From Corynebacterium tuberculostearicum (GTDB taxonomy: Bacteria > Actinomycetota > Actinomycetes > Mycobacteriales > Mycobacteriaceae): 64,000 nt of DNA. Positions 9,046-19,008 of the stretch are shown here, piece by piece; positions within the stretch are counted from its first letter, which is position 1, and each line of letters starts with the position of its first letter. Position numbers and translations under genes: made by a program. Below the pieces are notes generated by a model that was not told the DNA's origin, did not search any database, and saw nothing but the letters and a program-made list of their open reading frames with translations. The stretch lies in contig NZ_CP073092.1 of NCBI RefSeq assembly GCF_030506365.1, positions 1,736,001 to 1,800,000 on the forward strand, in the 5' to 3' direction.

Positions 9046-10254
9046 CTAGCCAAATAGCCGAATGGGGTTGACCACATCGGCGACGATCACGATGGCCCCA
9101 ACACCCATCAGCAGCGCGGCCATCACATAGGTCACCGGCATCAGCTTGGTGTAATCGGCCGGGCCCAGAGCTGGCTTGCCCGCCATTTTGCGGATGCCAT
9201 CGCGCAGCTTTTCATAGATGATGACGGCGATATGTCCGCCGTCAAAAGGCGGCAGCGGAATCAGGTTAAAGAGCGCGAGGAAGAAGTTCAGGGTGGCCAG
9301 CATCATAAAGAACATCGACCACAGGGAGCGCTCCGCCAATTCGCCGCCCACGCGGGAAGCGCCGACGACGGACATCGGGCCATCGGCCTCGCGTTCGTGG
9401 CCGAAGATGGAGGCCACCACACCCGGAATTTTGCCGGGGAATTGCTTGAGACCGTCAACCGTGGCTTCCAGCGAGTAGGTGCTGAAGCGCCAGGTTGCTG
9501 GCAGGGCGTCGACGGCGCCGTGCTTTTCGACGACATCGATAAGCTGATTGCTCAGCCCAATTGAGCCAGCATCCACTAGCTCGCCGTCGTGGTTCAATCG
9601 CTTGACCGTATCGAGCTGAACCGGGAAGTCCCTTTCTTCCCCACCGCGCTCAACCGTCAGCGTGATGGTCTCGCCGGGGCGCTGCATTACCTCATCGCGC
9701 AGCTGGGTAAAAGAATCCAGCTTCTGGCCATCGAGGGCCACAATAATATCGCCCTCCTGCACGCCGGCCTTTCCAGCGGGGCCTTTACCCGTGCACGTCT
9801 CTAGCTCTTGGTTCGGCTTCTGATTGGCCGAGCAAGTCACCTCGCCCACGCGCGGGCGAACATCAGCATCCGGATTGGGCAGGCCGGCCGTCATCGCCAC
9901 AAAGTAGAGGATGACAAAGCCCAAAATCAGGTTGACACCGATGCCGCCGGCCATCACGATAATGCGCTGCCACCACGGTTTTTTATACATCGCATGGGGT
10001 TCTTCTTCCTCGGTGAGGAATTCATCCTGAGCCGTCATGCCAGCGATATCGCAAAACCCGCCCACAGGGAAGGCCGCAAGCCCATATTCGGTATGGCCCT
10101 TCCGGAAGGAAAATAGGCGCGGCCCAAAGCCAATAAAATAACGGCGCACGCGCATGCCAAAGGCGCGCGCGGTGAGCATATGGCCTGCTTCGTGCAGCGC
10201 TACGGTAAGCCCGATGCCAAGGGCGAAAAACACAATGCCCAGCAAGTTTGCCAT
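9046..10254 (-). CDS. rip1: site-2 intramembrane zinc metalloprotease (Rip1/RseP family)
   Basis: 402 aa. It has the HExxH motif in the first membrane helix (His21-Glu22...His25), a PDZ domain at about 140-235 (KAGVQEGDIIVALDGQKL), and a C-terminal helix with NLIPLPPFDGGH carrying the third zinc ligand Asp. Proteins of this family cut transmembrane substrates such as anti-sigma factors; the mycobacterial orthologue controls envelope regulation. Its place between dxr and ispG is conserved in actinobacteria. The ribosome site is weak (GAAAG), and the gene starts 14 bases after the dxr stop, which suggests translation from a common mRNA. Confidence 0.92.
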   Translation of the reverse strand: MANLLGIVFFALGIGLTVALHEAGHMLTARAFGMRVRRYFIGFGPRLFSFRKGHTEYGLAAFPVGGFCDIAGMTAQDEFLTEEEEPHAMYKKPWWQRIIVMAGGIGVNLILGFVILYFVAMTAGLPNPDADVRPRVGEVTCSANQKPNQELETCTGKGPAGKAGVQEGDIIVALDGQKLDSFTQLRDEVMQRPGETITLTVERGGEERDFPVQLDTVKRLNHDGELVDAGSIGLSNQLIDVVEKHGAVDALPATWRFSTYSLEATVDGLKQFPGKIPGVVASIFGHEREADGPMSVVGASRVGGELAERSLWSMFFMMLATLNFFLALFNLIPLPPFDGGHIAVIIYEKLRDGIRKMAGKPALGPADYTKLMPVTYVMAALLMGVGAIVIVADVVNPIRLFG

Positions 10255-10268
10255 GGTGTGAAAGCTTT

Positions 10269-11429
10269 CTAGTCAGCCAGCGAATCAATCAGCGCATTCG
10301 CGCGCCTGCGCGCCTCGCTTTCTACCGCGAGGATTTCATCGAGGCTAGAGACTACACCAGCAAACTCGGATGCGGAATCAAGGATCGTGCCCACGACGTC
10401 CACGATCTCCGGGAAATGGATGCGCCCGGACAAGAACGCGGCCGCTGCCTCCTCATTGGCGGCATTATAAATGACCCCTGTTCCCTCGGCCGCGGCCCGG
10501 CGGGCGAGGTTGACAGCGGGAAAGGCGGCATCGTCAAGCGGCTCAAAACGCCAGTCATGCGCCTGCGCAAAGTCCAAGGCCGGCTGGGCGCCTGGTACGC
10601 GGTGCGGCCAATTCATCGCCAGCGAAATGGGCAGCTTCATTGACGGCGGCGAGACCTGAGCGATAGTGCAGCCGTCTTTGAAGGTGGCCATGGAGTGAAT
10701 GATGGACTGCGGGTGCACGGTGACGTCGATGCGCTCCGGGGCGATGTCAAAGAGCAGGGTGGCTTCAATCAGCTCCAGGCCCTTATTAATGAGGGTGGCA
10801 GAGTTGAGGGTATTCATCTGCCCCATGGACCAGGTAGGGTGCTGCGCTGCCTGCTCAGGGGTCACGTCCCACATCTCTTCGCGCGACCAACCGCGGAAGG
10901 GGCCACCAGAGGCGGTAAGGACAAGCTTATCCAGCTCCCCCTCCTCGCCGGCACGCAGACACTGCGCCATGGCGGAATGCTCCGAGTCAACAGGGATAAT
11001 CTGGCCAGGGCGCGCCTTCTGCGTAACCAGCGTGCCACCCGCCACGAGGGATTCCTTATTGGCCAAGGCTAAATACTCGCCCATCTCCAGAGTGGCCAAG
11101 GTGGCCTTGAGCCCCAAAGACCCCACCAAGGCATTGAGTACCGTATCGGCCGGGGCCGAGCGCACTAGGTGCTCTGCAGCGTCGGCGCCACTCAAGACCG
11201 AACCGCCTAAAGCGGCCGACACCTCGGCGGCGGCGGCCTCGTTGGCCACGGCAACGTGGTCAAACGAAAGGTTGAGGCTACGGGCTTGTTCGATGATGAG
11301 CTGCGGGTTGGAGCCACCCGCAGCGATTCCCACGACGTCGAATTTATCGGGATTATCCGCAATGACTTCCAGAGCCTGCGTGCCGATTGAACCGGTGGAA
11401 CCAAGAATGAGTATTCGCTGAGTAGTCAC
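10269..11429 (-). CDS. dxr: 1-deoxy-D-xylulose 5-phosphate reductoisomerase
   Basis: A 386-aa NADPH-dependent enzyme converting DXP to MEP, the committing step of the MEP pathway. The N-terminal NADPH motif is [11 protein letters not shown] (about 10-16). The metal and substrate region is [12 protein letters not shown], followed by [14 protein letters not shown]-terminal helical domain is present. The start is GTG 11429. A TAGGGT element lies only six bases upstream of the GTG and overlaps a GGAGG, so the message is leaderless or has a very short leader. The length is normal. Confidence 0.95.
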   Translation of the reverse strand: MTTQRILILGSTGSIGTQALEVIADNPDKFDVVGIAAGGSNPQLIIEQARSLNLSFDHVAVANEAAAAEVSAALGGSVLSGADAAEHLVRSAPADTVLNALVGSLGLKATLATLEMGEYLALANKESLVAGGTLVTQKARPGQIIPVDSEHSAMAQCLRAGEEGELDKLVLTASGGPFRGWSREEMWDVTPEQAAQHPTWSMGQMNTLNSATLINKGLELIEATLLFDIAPERIDVTVHPQSIIHSMATFKDGCTIAQVSPPSMKLPISLAMNWPHRVPGAQPALDFAQAHDWRFEPLDDAAFPAVNLARRAAAEGTGVIYNAANEEAAAAFLSGRIHFPEIVDVVGTILDSASEFAGVVSSLDEILAVESEARRRANALIDSLAD

Positions 11430-11606
11430 GCCTCCACCCTAGCGCCCACCACCATTGGGCGTGCGCGCCAGGTACGCCGCACTGCGACGGGGGTGTTTAA
11501 TCGCCATCTCAGGTGCGATGTTTTAGAATGTGTAGCAGACAAATGGCATTGGTGTGCCCGCATGCCCATCGCACAGACGGACACACGCAGAAGCGAAGGA
11601 GAGCAA

Positions 11607-12068
11607 GTGTCTTCCCACAAGCCGGTACCGCAGGTATTTGACGGTGTTTCTACTGAGGACGTCCCATCCGCAGGATTCGGTTGGTCCCGCATCAGCCGCT
11701 CTGGCGTACAGATCGCCGGTTGGATCTCTGTCCTGTTCCTGCTTGCCTACAACTTTGGTAACCACAAGGGCCACGTTGAGACCATCTGGCTCATTGCCTT
11801 GGCTATCTTGATCGCCGTTGGCCTGCTCATCCACGCTTTCCAGCCTAAGTTGCACCAGGTCCGCACCGTGACCGCCCGCAACCAGCCGGTGGGCCACCAG
11901 GAGCCGGACTGGGTCTACGACCAGAAGACCAACACCGGCGTATACGCCGAGCTGACCGATTCCCAGCTGCGCGCGCTCAACATTGAGCCTTCCCGCGTTT
12001 CTCACCTGCGCGTTGAGCCAGGCACCAACAACGCCACCCCGGTTTCCTCCGGCAAGCACACGCTCTAA
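11607..12068 (+). CDS. DUF2631-like membrane protein
   Basis: 153 aa from GTG 11607 with GAAGGAGAG just upstream; the frame is open for 38 more codons but has no better site. The N-terminal region is cytosolic-looking and includes FGWSRISRSG. Two hydrophobic segments follow (GWISVLFLLAYNFG and TIWLIALAILIAVGLLIHAF), then a polar C-terminal tail. The layout and place beside dxr fit the actinobacterial DUF2631 family; the family call is from memory of similar proteins and is not certain. It is transcribed divergently from dxr and ends in its own terminator. Function unknown. Confidence 0.75.
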   Translation: MSSHKPVPQVFDGVSTEDVPSAGFGWSRISRSGVQIAGWISVLFLLAYNFGNHKGHVETIWLIALAILIAVGLLIHAFQPKLHQVRTVTARNQPVGHQEPDWVYDQKTNTGVYAELTDSQLRALNIEPSRVSHLRVEPGTNNATPVSSGKHTL

Positions 12069-12088
12069 GCTTTTAGTACGCTTTAGCT

Positions 12089-12124
12089 ACCGCCGCCCTT
12101 CCCCGCGAAGGTCGGTGGTTTCTT
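12089..12124 (+). terminator. terminator of the DUF2631-like gene
   Basis: The hairpin ACCGCCGCCCTTC / GAAGGTCGGTGGT contains one wobble and one mismatch and is followed by TTTCTTT. Confidence 0.75.
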
Positions 12125-12255
12125 TATGCCTCCGCTTGGCGACGCCCCTCCTCCTCACCAACACATTCTGTCGTTTAGGACCCACTCCCAGCCCCACGGA
12201 CCCAACCGCGCCCTGGGAGGGCAGCGATACGGCCACTGTCGCGGGGGCCGGAGGA

Positions 12256-13848
12256 TTAAGACACCCAGTGCCCCACCTTGGCGTAAATCTCAGGCAGGGA
12301 GTTGTCCACGCGTTTTCCGCTTACCCGGAGGGCAACGATATAACACGCAACTGGAACCACGATGACGAGGATAAACCCCAGCGCAACCAGTACCATATTC
12401 GAGCCGTAGCCGATGGCCATTGGAATGACGCCAGGGATAATCGGCGTCCAACCAATAAACAAATTCAAAATGGCGCTTAAGAAGGCACTGGCCGAGTAGC
12501 CGGATTTATCTGCCCACATACTGCCACCGGGCCGCGCGGTGGCAAAGGGATTAAAGGTGGATAGCAGCAATGACAATCCTGCAGAAGAAATGAAAATTCC
12601 CAGTGCGACCACCATCAAGCACCCGGTGAGCGCTTTGTCGGCGCTCACCGCGAAAAGCACCGCCGCCGAGAGGACGAAAGTTATGGCTGTGGGCGCCAAG
12701 TGCGCCCAGTGCCGCGCGTAGAGAAACGTGCGCGGACGAACTGGTGCGGCCATCTTTACCCACAGGCTTGGACCGTCATAGCCAAAATCATTTGTGGCTA
12801 CAATTCCGCCGAAGAGTCCCAGAAATAGCACTCCTATAGACGGCATGACGGAATCAGTAGTAAAGCCTTGAATGATAAAGACGATTGCCAGAATCGGCTG
12901 CATGATGATGGTTCCGATAAGGCGGGAGTCACGGAAGATGTAGCGCAACGAGCGCGTAAATTCCATCGCAGCTGGTCCGCGATAGGAAAAGGAGCCCAAG
13001 GAAAAGCGGTTAATCCCTTTCGCCTTTTCGCGGCGTTGGTGCTTCGGAGACAAGAGTGCGCGGCGCTCGAATTGCAGGCGCAGCAACCGGTGCCACGCCC
13101 AGATGGCTGCGCCCAGCGACGCCGCGGCGATGAGAAACTGCAAGAAGGCTACTACTGGTTCGCCTTGGGCGAGCGCGAGCGCCCAGCCCACAGGTGCACC
13201 TACAGGCGTCCAAGCCAGACCCTCGCCCACAGTTCCCAATGGGAAGTCCGAGCCCGCGAGGGACGCAAGCCGATTCGAACCAAAGATGAGCAAGAACACC
13301 GCCAGCGCACCCAAAACTTTGAGGGTGGTCGAGCTTAGCTCCGCGACAGTAACCCCGACATAGACCGCGAGGTCCACTAAAACCAGCGTCAGTACTAGGG
13401 CAAAGAGCATGCCCAGGCAGAAGGGCACGATGAACAATGCCTTGCCATTGGCCGCCAAGATCACACTTCCCGCCACCGCATAAGCGATGGAGAGCAAGAC
13501 TGATACTGGAGCGCGCAGATTGAGCACTGAGGCAATAGCAAGCGCCGGTGTGATGTCTTTTAACCGCACCGGCAACGCGGAAAGCTCACGGGCAGAAAGC
13601 TGATTCTCCCCGCTGGGCATGATGAGGGTAATAACAATAAAGGCCAGCGTGCCTACAGCAGGGGCCACGGTAAGGGCTTGCATGTTCCCAGTTCCGATGG
13701 AGATATCTGCCGCAGCAAGAGCGCCCAGCGACGCAAGGCCGATGAGACCGTAGAGCAAGAGGCAGATGGGAATCATGACCGCCGCGGCATTCGCCTTGAG
13801 ATTGCGCGCCCACAGTGTGCGGTGCAGCTTGAGGAGCGTCGAAGTCAT
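12256..13848 (-). CDS. ABC transporter permease, large
   Basis: A 530-aa integral membrane protein with about ten to twelve hydrophobic segments, partly in two similar halves, as in exporter permeases of the ABC-2/ABC-3-like group. A cytosolic loop near residues 265-300 contains RRALLSPKHQRREKAKG. The start ATG 13848 lies five bases after the stop of the ATPase gene, so the two are translationally linked. Substrate unknown; no accessory gene (two-component system, peptide or lantibiotic gene) is near to hint at one. The minus-strand end at 12256 faces the convergent DUF2631-like gene. Confidence 0.85.
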   Translation of the reverse strand: MTSTLLKLHRTLWARNLKANAAAVMIPICLLLYGLIGLASLGALAAADISIGTGNMQALTVAPAVGTLAFIVITLIMPSGENQLSARELSALPVRLKDITPALAIASVLNLRAPVSVLLSIAYAVAGSVILAANGKALFIVPFCLGMLFALVLTLVLVDLAVYVGVTVAELSSTTLKVLGALAVFLLIFGSNRLASLAGSDFPLGTVGEGLAWTPVGAPVGWALALAQGEPVVAFLQFLIAAASLGAAIWAWHRLLRLQFERRALLSPKHQRREKAKGINRFSLGSFSYRGPAAMEFTRSLRYIFRDSRLIGTIIMQPILAIVFIIQGFTTDSVMPSIGVLFLGLFGGIVATNDFGYDGPSLWVKMAAPVRPRTFLYARHWAHLAPTAITFVLSAAVLFAVSADKALTGCLMVVALGIFISSAGLSLLLSTFNPFATARPGGSMWADKSGYSASAFLSAILNLFIGWTPIIPGVIPMAIGYGSNMVLVALGFILVIVVPVACYIVALRVSGKRVDNSLPEIYAKVGHWVS

Positions 13849-13853
13849 TGCGT

Positions 13854-14693
13854 CTACGCCTCCCCTTCCCCACGCTGCGGCTCGCCGCCTTCACGACGCA
13901 GCCAGTCGAAAGAGCCCGCATCAAAATCACTCCCACCGGCAAAGTGGATGAAGGCATCCGTCAGGCTGCCGCCTTGGCGCACCTCCTCCACATGGCCAGC
14001 AGATAGCACCTGTCCTCCCGCGATAATGGCTACATGATCACACAAGCCCTCCACCAATTGCATGACGTGTGAAGACAGGATTACGGTGCCACCGCGGGCG
14101 GCATAGGCGCGCAAGAGCTCCTGAATAAGCTGGCCGGAGACTGGGTCCACCGCTTCCAAAGGTTCGTCGAGGATCACTACCTCTGGGTTATGCAGGAGCG
14201 CACCTGCCAAAAGGATCTTCTTAGTCATGCCAGCGGAATAGTCCGCGATGGGTTTATCGGCGGCGTCGGCAAGCTGCAAGGCGTCCAGCAGCTGTGCGCT
14301 GCGACGCTCCACCTCGGCTTGGTTCATGCTGCGCAAAGCGCCGAGATAAAACAGGTACTCCGGGCCAGACAAGCGGTCAAAGACGGGAGCACCATCAATG
14401 AGCAGGCCCATCGCCGCCTTAGCCGCAATCGGTTCCTGCCACGTATTGTGCCCAGCGATGAACGCCTCACCGCTATCGGGGCGCATCAGACCACACGCCA
14501 TGGTCAGCATGGTGGTCTTGCCAGCGCCATTAGGGCCGACGATGCCATAAATAGAGCCCCGCGGAATGTCAAGGCTCAAATTCGACACCGCGGGGCGTCC
14601 AGCGAAAGATTTATTCAGACCGCGCACGGCAAAGGCCTGCGCGGTGGGGTCATCTGCAAGCGGTGGATAATTCGGAATAATCATATCCGCCAA
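13854..14693 (-). CDS. ABC transporter ATP-binding protein
   Basis: A 279-aa nucleotide-binding domain with Walker A GPNGAGKTTM, a degenerate signature YSAGMTKK (Ala in place of the second Gly residue of LSGGQ-type motifs, common in ABC-2 exporters), Walker B VVILDEPLEAVDP and the switch His in ILSSHVMQ. It pairs with the permease gene five bases downstream to form an exporter. Note LEAVDP where most family members have LNGLDP. One exact copy of the 13-mer repeat lies in this gene. It is separated by nine bases from rlmN, whose product is unrelated. Confidence 0.92.
   Translation of the reverse strand: MADMIIPNYPPLADDPTAQAFAVRGLNKSFAGRPAVSNLSLDIPRGSIYGIVGPNGAGKTTMLTMACGLMRPDSGEAFIAGHNTWQEPIAAKAAMGLLIDGAPVFDRLSGPEYLFYLGALRSMNQAEVERRSAQLLDALQLADAADKPIADYSAGMTKKILLAGALLHNPEVVILDEPLEAVDPVSGQLIQELLRAYAARGGTVILSSHVMQLVEGLCDHVAIIAGGQVLSAGHVEEVRQGGSLTDAFIHFAGGSDFDAGSFDWLRREGGEPQRGEGEA
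14262..14274 (-). repeat. 13-mer repeat copy (in ABC ATPase gene)
   Basis: Exact GCTTGCCGACGCC on the minus strand; reads LADA in frame. Confidence 0.7.
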
Positions 14694-14702
14694 TGTTATC
14701 AG

Positions 14703-15815
14703 TTAGGCGGACTTATCTTCCCGTTCATCCGCTGCGAGCTGACCACACGCTGCCGCAATCTCATCGCCCTTGGTATCGCGCACCGTGCAAGGAACGCCTT
14801 GGGCCTGTACGCGGCGCACGAACTCGTCCTGGCGGTCCTGCGGGGCCGCATCCCACTCCGAGCCCGGCGTGGGGTTCAGCGGAATGACATTGACGTGAAC
14901 CTTGGAGCCCAGCTTCTGATGCAGCTTGCGGCCCAGCATATCCGCGCGGAAATCCTGGTCATTCTTATCGCGAATCAGGGCATACTCGATGGACACGCGG
15001 CGAGCAGACTTATCCGCGTAATAGCGCGCAGCATCGAGCACCTCATCGACGGACCAACGGTTATTGACCGGCACGAGGCCATCGCGCAGCTCATCATCCG
15101 GAGTGTGCAAGGAAACGGCGAGCGTGCAGGCCAAATCCTCGTCCGCCAGCTTACGAATTGCCGGAGCCAAGCCCACGGTAGACACGGTCACGTTGCGCTG
15201 AGAAAGACCAAAGCCGGCACCATCCTGGCCGGTAATCTGTCGCACGGCCTGCACCACGCGCTTGTAGTTGGCCAGTGGCTCACCCATGCCCATGAAGACC
15301 ACGTTGGACAGGCGGCCACCTTCTGCTGCCATCGCGGCTGCAGCATGGCGGAACTGCTCAACGATCTCGCCCGTGGACAAGTTGCGGTCTAGACCGCCCT
15401 GGCCGGTAGCGCAGAACGGGCAGGCCATACCGCAGCCGGCTTGGGAAGAAATACACAACGTGGCGCGTCCTGGGTAGCGCATCAGAACCGACTCCAGCAG
15501 CGTGCCATCATGCAAACGCCACAGGGACTTAGTGGTCTCGCCGTCATCCGTGGAAGTAGTCCGGATAGGCTGCATGAGCTCAGGGAAGAAGGCTTCCTTA
15601 ACTGCTTCACGCTTGCCGGCGGGGATATCGGTCATATCCTCTACATTGTCGGTATAGTGCTCGTAATAGTGCTTAGCCAGCTGCTTTGCGCGGAATTTAG
15701 GCAGGCCAATTTCTGCGAGCTTGTCAATACGCTCGGTTTCGGTCAGGTCCGCGAAGTGCTTAGGGGGAAGTCCGCGGCGCGGGGCGGAGAAGTTAAGTTT
15801 CACTGGTTGAGCCAT
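14703..15815 (-). CDS. rlmN: 23S rRNA (adenine2503-C2)-methyltransferase
   Basis: 370 aa from ATG 15815 ([15 protein letters not shown]); the frame opens 19 codons earlier, with another ATG at 15827, so the start is a choice based on family length. It is a radical SAM enzyme that methylates A2503 of 23S rRNA and position 37 of some tRNAs. The cluster motif is CGMACPFC (Cys128, 132, 135). The C-terminal catalytic Cys is Cys357 in AAACGQLA. It is not Cfr-like in context: it sits among housekeeping genes, beside cdsA. Confidence 0.94.
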   Translation of the reverse strand: MAQPVKLNFSAPRRGLPPKHFADLTETERIDKLAEIGLPKFRAKQLAKHYYEHYTDNVEDMTDIPAGKREAVKEAFFPELMQPIRTTSTDDGETTKSLWRLHDGTLLESVLMRYPGRATLCISSQAGCGMACPFCATGQGGLDRNLSTGEIVEQFRHAAAAMAAEGGRLSNVVFMGMGEPLANYKRVVQAVRQITGQDGAGFGLSQRNVTVSTVGLAPAIRKLADEDLACTLAVSLHTPDDELRDGLVPVNNRWSVDEVLDAARYYADKSARRVSIEYALIRDKNDQDFRADMLGRKLHQKLGSKVHVNVIPLNPTPGSEWDAAPQDRQDEFVRRVQAQGVPCTVRDTKGDEIAAACGQLAADEREDKSA

Positions 15816-15909
15816 AGTGTTGCCCATCTTTCCACGGTCTGCGTGGGTTTTTCCAATTGAAAGCCATGCCAAGTGGCATAATCGACAGGTTTAAAGAAAT
15901 AATGGATGC

Positions 15910-16317
15910 ATGACAAATCCGAATTACCCCGCAGATGACTTTTCTTCTTCCGACGCAGACCTCTCCTCGACGGAGCTGAACACTTCTGCACCGGAGACCG
16001 ATTCTAGCCTAGAGCCGACGGTCTCTGACTCTACTTCTCACTCCACCCAGCCTTCCGGCAAGGCGAAGGGATCTTTCGCAGCCAGCACTTGGATCGCGCT
16101 CATCGTAGATTTCCTGCTGCTGATTGTCCTCATTGTTTTCATCATGCAAAACCAGCACGAGGTTCCCATGAACTTCCTAGGCTGGTCCGGTGAATTCCCT
16201 GCCGGAATTGCTTTCCTCATCTTCGCCATTGGCGGAGCACTCATCATGGCTCTGGTGGGTGGCTGGCGCATGTTTGAGTTGCGCCGCCAACTGCGCAAAC
16301 AGGCTCAGCAGGTATAA
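15910..16317 (+). CDS. LapA-domain membrane protein
   Basis: A 135-aa protein. A Ser/Asp/Glu-rich cytosolic N-terminus of about 55 residues is followed by two hydrophobic helices (WIALIVDFLLLIVLIVFIMQN and FPAGIAFLIFAIGGALIMALVGG) and a basic tail (RRQLRKQAQQV). The QN...V.FLGW motif between the helices is typical of the lipopolysaccharide assembly protein A (DUF1049) domain. Corynebacteria have no LPS, so the role must be something else in the membrane. An AATAAT box lies six bases upstream of ATG 15910, so it may be leaderless. The gene ends in a clear terminator. Confidence 0.82.
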   Translation: MTNPNYPADDFSSSDADLSSTELNTSAPETDSSLEPTVSDSTSHSTQPSGKAKGSFAASTWIALIVDFLLLIVLIVFIMQNQHEVPMNFLGWSGEFPAGIAFLIFAIGGALIMALVGGWRMFELRRQLRKQAQQV

Positions 16318-16325
16318 GTCTCAAC

Positions 16326-16385
16326 AAGCCGCCTCTCCCCCTTTCCTGCCTTCTTAAGAAGGACTCTTGGGAAGAGGCGGCTTTT
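16326..16385 (+). terminator. terminator of the LapA-like gene
   Basis: The stem AAGCCGCCTCT / AGAGGCGGCTT, with a 36-base partly paired loop, is followed by TTTT. It also lies between this gene and the convergent cdsA end. Confidence 0.8.
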
Positions 16386-16400
16386 GCGTACCCGCTGCTT

Positions 16401-17279
16401 CTATGGCGTAAACGTTGCCAGGAAGCTAATGGCCACCCAGGTGACCATGGCGGAAGGCAGCATGCCATCCAGGCGGTCCATCAGTCCACCGTGGCCTGGC
16501 AGCAAGGCCGACATATCCTTGATTCCCAGCTCACGCTTAAACTGTGATTCCACTAAGTCGCCCAAGGTGGCACAAATGACAAGGCCAAGCCCCATTAGGC
16601 CGCCCACCCAGGCATCGTGATGGAGCAGGAACTTCACGGTAAGCGCGCCGGTGACCACGCCAAAAAGGATGGACCCGGCAAAGCCCTCCCACGATTTCTT
16701 GGGGCTCACCGCAGGGGCCATGGGATGCGAGCCAAACATCACGCCAGCGATATAGCCACCAGTATCGGAGGCCACCACGCACAACATGAAGACGACGATG
16801 GAAGCGGCACCACTGGCAAACGGGGTCGATACCAGCGACAGCATTGCTGCGAAGGTGGCAAAAAGCGGAATCCATGTCAGCACAAAAATGCCGACGGACA
16901 TATCCCGCAGGTAGTTAATTGGCGGGCGATGGCGACCATTATGGAAGAGGCGACCAAACATGAGCGCCAGCACAGCGGTGACATAGACCGCAACAAGGCC
17001 GGGCGCGCCCAGTGGCCACGAGACCCACACCATGGCTTGGCCCAAAATAATGAGCAGCGTGCGCGGAATATAGTAGGAATGCTCCCGCAGGCGGCTGAGC
17101 ACCTCCCACATGGCAACGCCAACTGCAAGGGCCACGACCGCGTACCACGCGAGTGGTCCAGCCCATACGGCGAGCACGACAAGTGCGCCAAGGCCTACGC
17201 CAACGCCGATAGCGGCCGGCAAATCGCGGCCTGCACCATTCTTCGGCTGAGGCAATCGGCGGTTAATGGCGTCACTCAC
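16401..17279 (-). CDS. cdsA: phosphatidate cytidylyltransferase (CDP-diacylglycerol synthase)
   Basis: A 292-aa polytopic membrane enzyme making CDP-diacylglycerol from phosphatidate and CTP, the precursor of phosphatidylinositol, phosphatidylglycerol and cardiolipin. The family signature is seen near the C-terminus: ESQFKRELGIKDMSALLPG followed by HGGLMDRLDG. Asp in CVVASDTGGYIAG and the PKKSWEG motif add support. There are about seven membrane helices. It follows frr in the same direction, as in many bacteria, but a terminator-like hairpin separates them. Confidence 0.94.
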   Translation of the reverse strand: MSDAINRRLPQPKNGAGRDLPAAIGVGVGLGALVVLAVWAGPLAWYAVVALAVGVAMWEVLSRLREHSYYIPRTLLIILGQAMVWVSWPLGAPGLVAVYVTAVLALMFGRLFHNGRHRPPINYLRDMSVGIFVLTWIPLFATFAAMLSLVSTPFASGAASIVVFMLCVVASDTGGYIAGVMFGSHPMAPAVSPKKSWEGFAGSILFGVVTGALTVKFLLHHDAWVGGLMGLGLVICATLGDLVESQFKRELGIKDMSALLPGHGGLMDRLDGMLPSAMVTWVAISFLATFTP

Positions 17280-17378
17280 CGTGACCGGCTCCTTTCACTA
17301 CTTCTTTCGCGCCCCTCGCTGACTTCTACTGCTCGACCTCCCCTACTCCTAACTTCGGAGATGTAGGCCGCGGAACAG

Positions 17379-17413
17379 AAAAAGCGCCGCCGGCCGGGGA
17401 CGGGCACGGCGGC
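17379..17413 (-). terminator. terminator after frr
   Basis: On the minus strand GCCGCC...GGCGGC closes a GC-rich hairpin followed by GCTTTTTC, 15 bases past the frr stop. Confidence 0.75.
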
Positions 17414-17427
17414 AATGACGGGAGGTC

Positions 17428-17985
17428 TTAGACCTCCATCAGCTCGTTTTCCTTATTTTCTACCAGCTTGTCCACCTGCTCGATGTAGCCGGAAGTAATC
17501 TTTTCCATTTCCTTTTCCGCAGCGATGACCTCATCCTCGCCGGCGTCGCCGTCCTTCTGCAGCTTCTTCAACTGCTCCATGGCCTTGCGGCGAATATTAC
17601 GGATAGCAATCTTGCCGTCCTCGCCCTTGCTCTTGGCCAGCTTCACCATTTCCTTACGACGCTCCTCCGTGAGCTGCGGAACGGTCACGCGCAGAACCTG
17701 ACCATCGTTGGTGGGATTCACGCCCAAATCCGAGTTGCGGATGGAGTTTTCAATCTCATGAATCATGGACTGCTCATAAGGCTTGATGAGCAGCATGCGC
17801 GGCTCCGGTACGGAAATGGTAGCCATCTGGGTAATCGGAGTAGGTACACCGTAGTATTCGGCTACCAAGCCGTTGAACATGGTGGGGTTCGCGCGGCCGG
17901 TACGAATGGTCACCAGCTGCTCGCGGGTGTGCTCGACGGAAGCGGTCATGTGCTCTTCTGCTTCGAGCTGAATCTCATCGATCAT
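17428..17985 (-). CDS. frr: ribosome recycling factor
   Basis: A 185-aa protein that, with EF-G, splits post-termination ribosomes. The classic features are seen: [13 protein letters not shown] near residue 30, [20 protein letters not shown], and the C-terminal helical part with [14 protein letters not shown]. The length is standard. It follows pyrH on the same transcript after a 71-base gap, the usual bacterial order rpsB-tsf-pyrH-frr. Confidence 0.97.
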   Translation of the reverse strand: MIDEIQLEAEEHMTASVEHTREQLVTIRTGRANPTMFNGLVAEYYGVPTPITQMATISVPEPRMLLIKPYEQSMIHEIENSIRNSDLGVNPTNDGQVLRVTVPQLTEERRKEMVKLAKSKGEDGKIAIRNIRRKAMEQLKKLQKDGDAGEDEVIAAEKEMEKITSGYIEQVDKLVENKENELMEV

Positions 17986-18056
17986 GAGGTTAAATCATCC
18001 TTAAACGAATAGGGGTGGCTGTATAAAAAGGTAGCAGGTTCGCGGCCCTTACAGTA

Positions 18057-18785
18057 TTAGGACTGCACCAGCGTGCCGATAACTTCGCCGCCTGCGGCGC
18101 GGGCGATATTGCCCTCCTCCAGCAGGTTAAAGACCAAAATTGGCATATCATTGTCCATGCACAGGCTAAAGGCCGTGGCATCTGCAACCTTGAGGCCCTT
18201 TTCAATGACCTCACGCGGAGTGATTTCAGAGTACAGTTCCGCATCCGGGTTGGTGCGTGGGTCATCGGAGTAGACGCCATCGACCGCCTTGGCCAAGAAA
18301 AGAACCTCAGCGCCAATTTCCAGGGCTCGCTGCGCGGCAGTGGTATCCGTGGAGAAGTACGGCATGCCCATGCCGGCGCCAAAGATAACCACGCGACCCT
18401 TTTCCAGGTGGCGGTCAGCGCGCAGCGGCAGGTACGGCTCGGCAATCTGCGCCATGTTGATGGAGGTCTGCACGCGGCAGTCGACGCCTTGCTGCTTGAG
18501 GAAGTCCTGCAATGCAAGGGAATTCATTACCGTGCCCAGCATGCCCATGTAGTCCGAGCGAGCACGGTCCATGCCGCGCTGGGAAAGCTCCGCGCCGCGG
18601 AAGAAGTTTCCGCCGCCGATAACCACTGCAATTTCGATTCCCTGGCGGGAGACCTCGGCGATTTGGCGGGCTACGTTTTCAACCACATCTGGGTCGATGC
18701 CGACCTTGCCGCCGCCGAACATCTCACCGCCCAGCTTCAGCATTACTCGCTTGTATCCGGTTCGCTTAATATCTGCGGCAGTCAC
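18057..18785 (-). CDS. pyrH: UMP kinase
   Basis: A 242-aa amino acid kinase-fold enzyme phosphorylating UMP to UDP in pyrimidine synthesis. Motifs: [10 protein letters not shown] (about 17-26), [30 protein letters not shown], and [15 protein letters not shown]. The start is GTG 18785 with AAGGAGA some 12 bases upstream. It is separated from tsf by 223 bases and a terminator, so pyrH-frr probably has its own promoter. Confidence 0.97.
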   Translation of the reverse strand: MTAADIKRTGYKRVMLKLGGEMFGGGKVGIDPDVVENVARQIAEVSRQGIEIAVVIGGGNFFRGAELSQRGMDRARSDYMGMLGTVMNSLALQDFLKQQGVDCRVQTSINMAQIAEPYLPLRADRHLEKGRVVIFGAGMGMPYFSTDTTAAQRALEIGAEVLFLAKAVDGVYSDDPRTNPDAELYSEITPREVIEKGLKVADATAFSLCMDNDMPILVFNLLEEGNIARAAGGEVIGTLVQS

Positions 18786-18950
18786 GCCTACTTCGTCTCC
18801 TTAACGCGGGGCAGTTTCAATCTCCGCCCTATCTTACCCATATATCTTTCGCATCCTCACACCGCCCGCCGGTGCAGGCCAGTAGGCAATTGCGACGTGC
18901 CGGTCCCTTTCCTGCGGATTGTCCATCCGCACGAGTCGGCACGGTGAGCG

Positions 18951-18987
18951 CACAACAAAGCCCACGAAGGATAGTCCTTCGTGGGCT
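18951..18987 (-). terminator. terminator of tsf
   Basis: A perfect 13-bp stem (AGCCCACGAAGGA / TCCTTCGTGGGCT) with a 3-base loop is followed on the minus strand by TTGTTG. Confidence 0.85.
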
Positions 18988-19008
18988 AGTTGTTAAAGCG
19001 CGGTGGGC

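Noticed and set aside
14190..15392. 400-aa plus-strand frame opposite the ABC ATPase gene and rlmN
   Set aside because: It spans two real genes antisense and has no ribosome site.
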